NCBI GenBank assembly: GCA_030151005.1
Contig: JASLES010000476.1
Coordinates: 1-8,484, forward strand
DNA length: 8,484 nucleotides
Reading direction: 5' to 3'
DNA from: Silvimonas sp.
Lineage (GTDB): Bacteria; Pseudomonadota; Gammaproteobacteria; Burkholderiales; Chitinibacteraceae
The position numbers and the translations under genes are program-made. Each line of letters starts with the position of its first letter. Positions within the stretch are counted from its first letter, which is position 1. Of the stretch, positions 7,085 to 8,484 are shown one piece after another. The notes below the pieces were generated by a model, which did not search any database, was not told the DNA's origin, and saw nothing but the letters and a program-made list of their open reading frames with translations.

Positions 7085-7124
7085 ATTTAAAAAGTGGATT
7101 GTTATTTTTCAGACAACAGATGAT

Positions 7125-8096
7125 TTACTCATCCTGCCGATCATCGGTCTGAATGCCCCGTCCAACCGGCACCGCGAGTAATTTCCAATTGGCCACTGCC
7201 CAACTCCAGAATTCATCCCTGGATGCATCAAGCAGCATCTTGTCCGGCTGCTGACCCAGCAACCCGAGGGCGCGCCACAATACCGGAACCGGATTTTTTT
7301 GCATGGCCACAGCAGGTGCATGCGTCTGCTTGCTCAGCTTTTCACCCGCCGAATTGACCAGCACCGGAATATGCGCATATTCAGGAGACCGGCAATTAAG
7401 TAAAGTCTGCAAATATCGCTGACGGGGGGTCGAATCAAGCAGATCAGCGCCGCGAACGATATGCGTTATTCCCTGCAAGGCATCATCCATCACCACCGCC
7501 AATTGATAGGCGAACAAGCCATCAGCACGCTTCAATACAAAATCACCCACCGCTTCAGACAGGTGCTGACACTGCTCGCCCTGAATACGATCGACATAGC
7601 AAACCGGTGCAACACTCTGGGTATTGATACGCCACGCCCGCGCACTGGCGCCAGGCAGGAGGCCGTTACGACAAGTCCCTGGATAAACCGGCCCGTCAAT
7701 GCCCGCGTGCGCCACACTGGCGATCTCGCGCCGGGTACAGGAACAGGGATAAACCCGGCCGGTCTGCTGCAATTGCGCCAACGCTTCTATATAGAACTCA
7801 TCGCGCTGACTCTGCCAGACAACTTCGCCATCCCAATGCAACCCCCAATGATCCAGTTGTTGCAAAATACCGTCGCCAACACCGGGCACGCAGCGCGGCC
7901 GATCCAGATCCTCCATGCGCACCAGCCACTCGCCACCCGCCGCCTTCGCATCCAGGTAGCTGGCCACTGCGGCCAATAAGGAGCCCGCGTGCAACAGGCC
8001 GGTGGGACTGGGCGCAAACCGGCCGCGATAGCGCGTTGCGGTTTTGTCAGCAACCATCCCCAATGAGCCAGGCGCCGGATTTTCAACAGGTTTCAT
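7125..8096 (-). CDS. gluQRS: Glutamyl-Q tRNA(Asp) synthetase
   Basis: GluQRS is a truncated paralogue of glutamyl-tRNA synthetase that lacks the anticodon-binding domain and attaches glutamate to queuosine at the wobble base of tRNA-Asp. With the ATG at 8096 the product is 323 residues, near the family's 290-310. The HIGH-type motif is HAGS (36-39) within RFAPSPTGLLHAGS. The KMSKS-type motif is KLSKQ (253-257). The zinc-site pattern is complete: Cys118 and Cys120 in YPCSCT, Tyr138 and Cys142 in VYPGTC. FVLKRADGLFAYQLAVVMDD (186-205) is strongly family-like. The start is uncertain: ATG 8057 (310 residues) also fits, and the frame runs up to a GTG at 8141. None has a good ribosome binding site. 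It is not next to dksA, its common neighbour in gammaproteobacteria, and is divergent from fdxA. Confidence 0.95.
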   Translation of the reverse strand: MKPVENPAPGSLGMVADKTATRYRGRFAPSPTGLLHAGSLLAAVASYLDAKAAGGEWLVRMEDLDRPRCVPGVGDGILQQLDHWGLHWDGEVVWQSQRDEFYIEALAQLQQTGRVYPCSCTRREIASVAHAGIDGPVYPGTCRNGLLPGASARAWRINTQSVAPVCYVDRIQGEQCQHLSEAVGDFVLKRADGLFAYQLAVVMDDALQGITHIVRGADLLDSTPRQRYLQTLLNCRSPEYAHIPVLVNSAGEKLSKQTHAPAVAMQKNPVPVLWRALGLLGQQPDKMLLDASRDEFWSWAVANWKLLAVPVGRGIQTDDRQDE

Positions 8097-8168
8097 CGAT
8101 CCACAACACATTGCGCAGCAGCATTTACCGGGCAATTGCACCGGAATAGTTCTGCCTGAGCGCTGCTT

Positions 8169-8178
8169 GTTATAAAAT
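8169..8178. promoter_or_regulatory. Overlapping -10 elements for fdxA and gluQRS
   Basis: The plus strand shows TATAAAAT (8171-8178), a good -10 for fdxA about 95 bases before its ATG. The minus strand over the same bases shows TATAAC (8174-8169), a possible -10 for gluQRS. No good -35 is visible on either side (AGTTCT at 17 bases for the plus strand), so an activator may be needed. This is a prediction from hexamer matches only. Confidence 0.35.
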
Positions 8179-8198
8179 GGTGACAGTTTATATCACCC

Positions 8199-8221
8199 AT
8201 CGGTGCGTTGAACGCGCCGAT
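8199..8221. promoter_or_regulatory. Near-perfect 23-bp palindrome upstream of fdxA
   Basis: The arms ATCGGTGCGTT and AACGCGCCGAT are inverted repeats of 11 bases around a single central G, with one mismatched position (T opposite G). It lies 48 bases before the fdxA ATG and just downstream of the predicted -10, a place where a repressor dimer could bind. As RNA it would form an 8-bp stem with a 5-base loop in the fdxA leader. It is not followed by a T-run. Confidence 0.5.
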
Positions 8222-8258
8222 ACGATAGCCATTGCCTACCCGCTTCGATCTCATTATT

Positions 8259-8263
8259 AAGGA
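8259..8263 (+). promoter_or_regulatory. fdxA ribosome binding site
   Basis: AAGGA lies six bases before the ATG at 8270, a strong Shine-Dalgarno sequence that fixes the fdxA start. Confidence 0.8.
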
Positions 8264-8269
8264 AACGCC

Positions 8270-8484
8270 ATGACCTATGTTGTCACCGACGCCTGTGTGA
8301 AGTGCAAGTACACCGACTGCGTGGATGTCTGCCCGGTTGATTGCTTTCGCGAAGGCCCGAACTTCCTGGTGATTGATCCGGATGAGTGTATTGACTGCAC
8401 CTTGTGCGTGGCAGAGTGCCCGGTAGAAGCCATTTACGCCGAGGACGATGTTCCGGCCGACATGCAGCAATACATTGCCCTGAA
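8270..8484 (+). CDS. fdxA: 7Fe ferredoxin, FdxA type (3' end beyond right edge)
   Basis: FdxA ferredoxins are small cytoplasmic electron carriers with one [3Fe-4S] and one [4Fe-4S] cluster. The 71 complete codons visible align closely with Azotobacter vinelandii ferredoxin I (MTYVVTDACVKCKYTDCVDV against MAFVVTDNCIKCKYTDCVEV). By that comparison Cys9, Cys17 and Cys50 bind the 3Fe cluster, and Cys21, Cys40, Cys43 and Cys46 bind the 4Fe cluster. Cys12 and Cys25 are the conserved non-ligand cysteines. All nine are present. The family is usually about 107 residues, so around 36 C-terminal residues fall outside the window. The start is clear (AAGGA six bases upstream). It is transcribed divergently from gluQRS, with a palindrome and a possible promoter in between. 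Its redox partner cannot be told from this window. Confidence 0.97.
   Translation, partial: MTYVVTDACVKCKYTDCVDVCPVDCFREGPNFLVIDPDECIDCTLCVAECPVEAIYAEDDVPADMQQYIAL

Noticed and set aside
8097..8141. A Cys-rich N-terminal extension of GluQRS (CCCAMCC), possibly metal-binding
   Set aside because: The family starts close to the RFAPSPTG motif, the extension would need a GTG start without a clear ribosome binding site, and it lies in the likely leader and promoter region.
8180..8196. GTGA-N9-TCAC as a CRP/FNR-type site before fdxA
   Set aside because: CRP and FNR half-sites need a shorter, fixed spacing; nine bases between the halves does not match.
1..8484. tRNA, rRNA, CRISPR, insertion sequence, prophage or defence genes
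   Set aside because: No repeat array, transposase, terminal repeats or RNA-gene signature was found; all sizeable frames are housekeeping genes or their shadows.

Overview
The window reads as an ordinary chromosomal segment of a betaproteobacterium. The evidence is the FimV family protein, the FimV/TruA/TrpF/TrpB/TrpA gene order familiar from that class, a FdxA-type ferredoxin and a moderately high G+C content. A Neisseriales-type organism (Chromobacteriaceae or Chitinibacteraceae) is my best guess. That guess is inference, and I saw no canonical Neisseria uptake sequence (GCCGTCTGAA).

Layout: bases 1-6910 are a single minus-strand block. In transcription order, right to left, it runs fimV (cell-pole/peptidoglycan-binding organiser) - a CbiQ/EcfT-like membrane protein - truA (tRNA pseudouridine synthase) - trpF - trpB - trpA, with trpA cut by the left edge. 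Two junctions are 4-base stop/start overlaps: GTGA between the membrane protein and truA, and ATGA between trpF and trpB. The other gaps are 46, 69 and 93 bases, with no convincing terminator, so the block can be read as one long operon, possibly with internal promoters. From 6911 to 7124 is an AT-rich regulatory gap with inverted repeats and a hairpin in the fimV leader. From 7125 to 8096 is gluQRS, also on the minus strand. From 8097 to 8269 is a divergent regulatory region with a near-perfect 23-bp palindrome. From 8270 to the right edge is fdxA on the plus strand, cut at its 3' end.

Function: trpF, trpB and trpA encode three late steps of tryptophan synthesis. truA and gluQRS both modify tRNA (pseudouridine in the anticodon stem-loop; glutamyl-queuosine in tRNA-Asp). 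fimV probably organises the cell pole and type IV pili, and fdxA encodes an electron carrier. No mobile element, CRISPR array, tRNA, rRNA or defence system is visible, and I do not see a new multi-gene system. The points worth a second look are small: hairpins in the trpB-trpA spacer ahead of a trpA that lacks a Shine-Dalgarno sequence, the orphan T-component-like gene coupled to truA, and the palindromes before fimV and fdxA.
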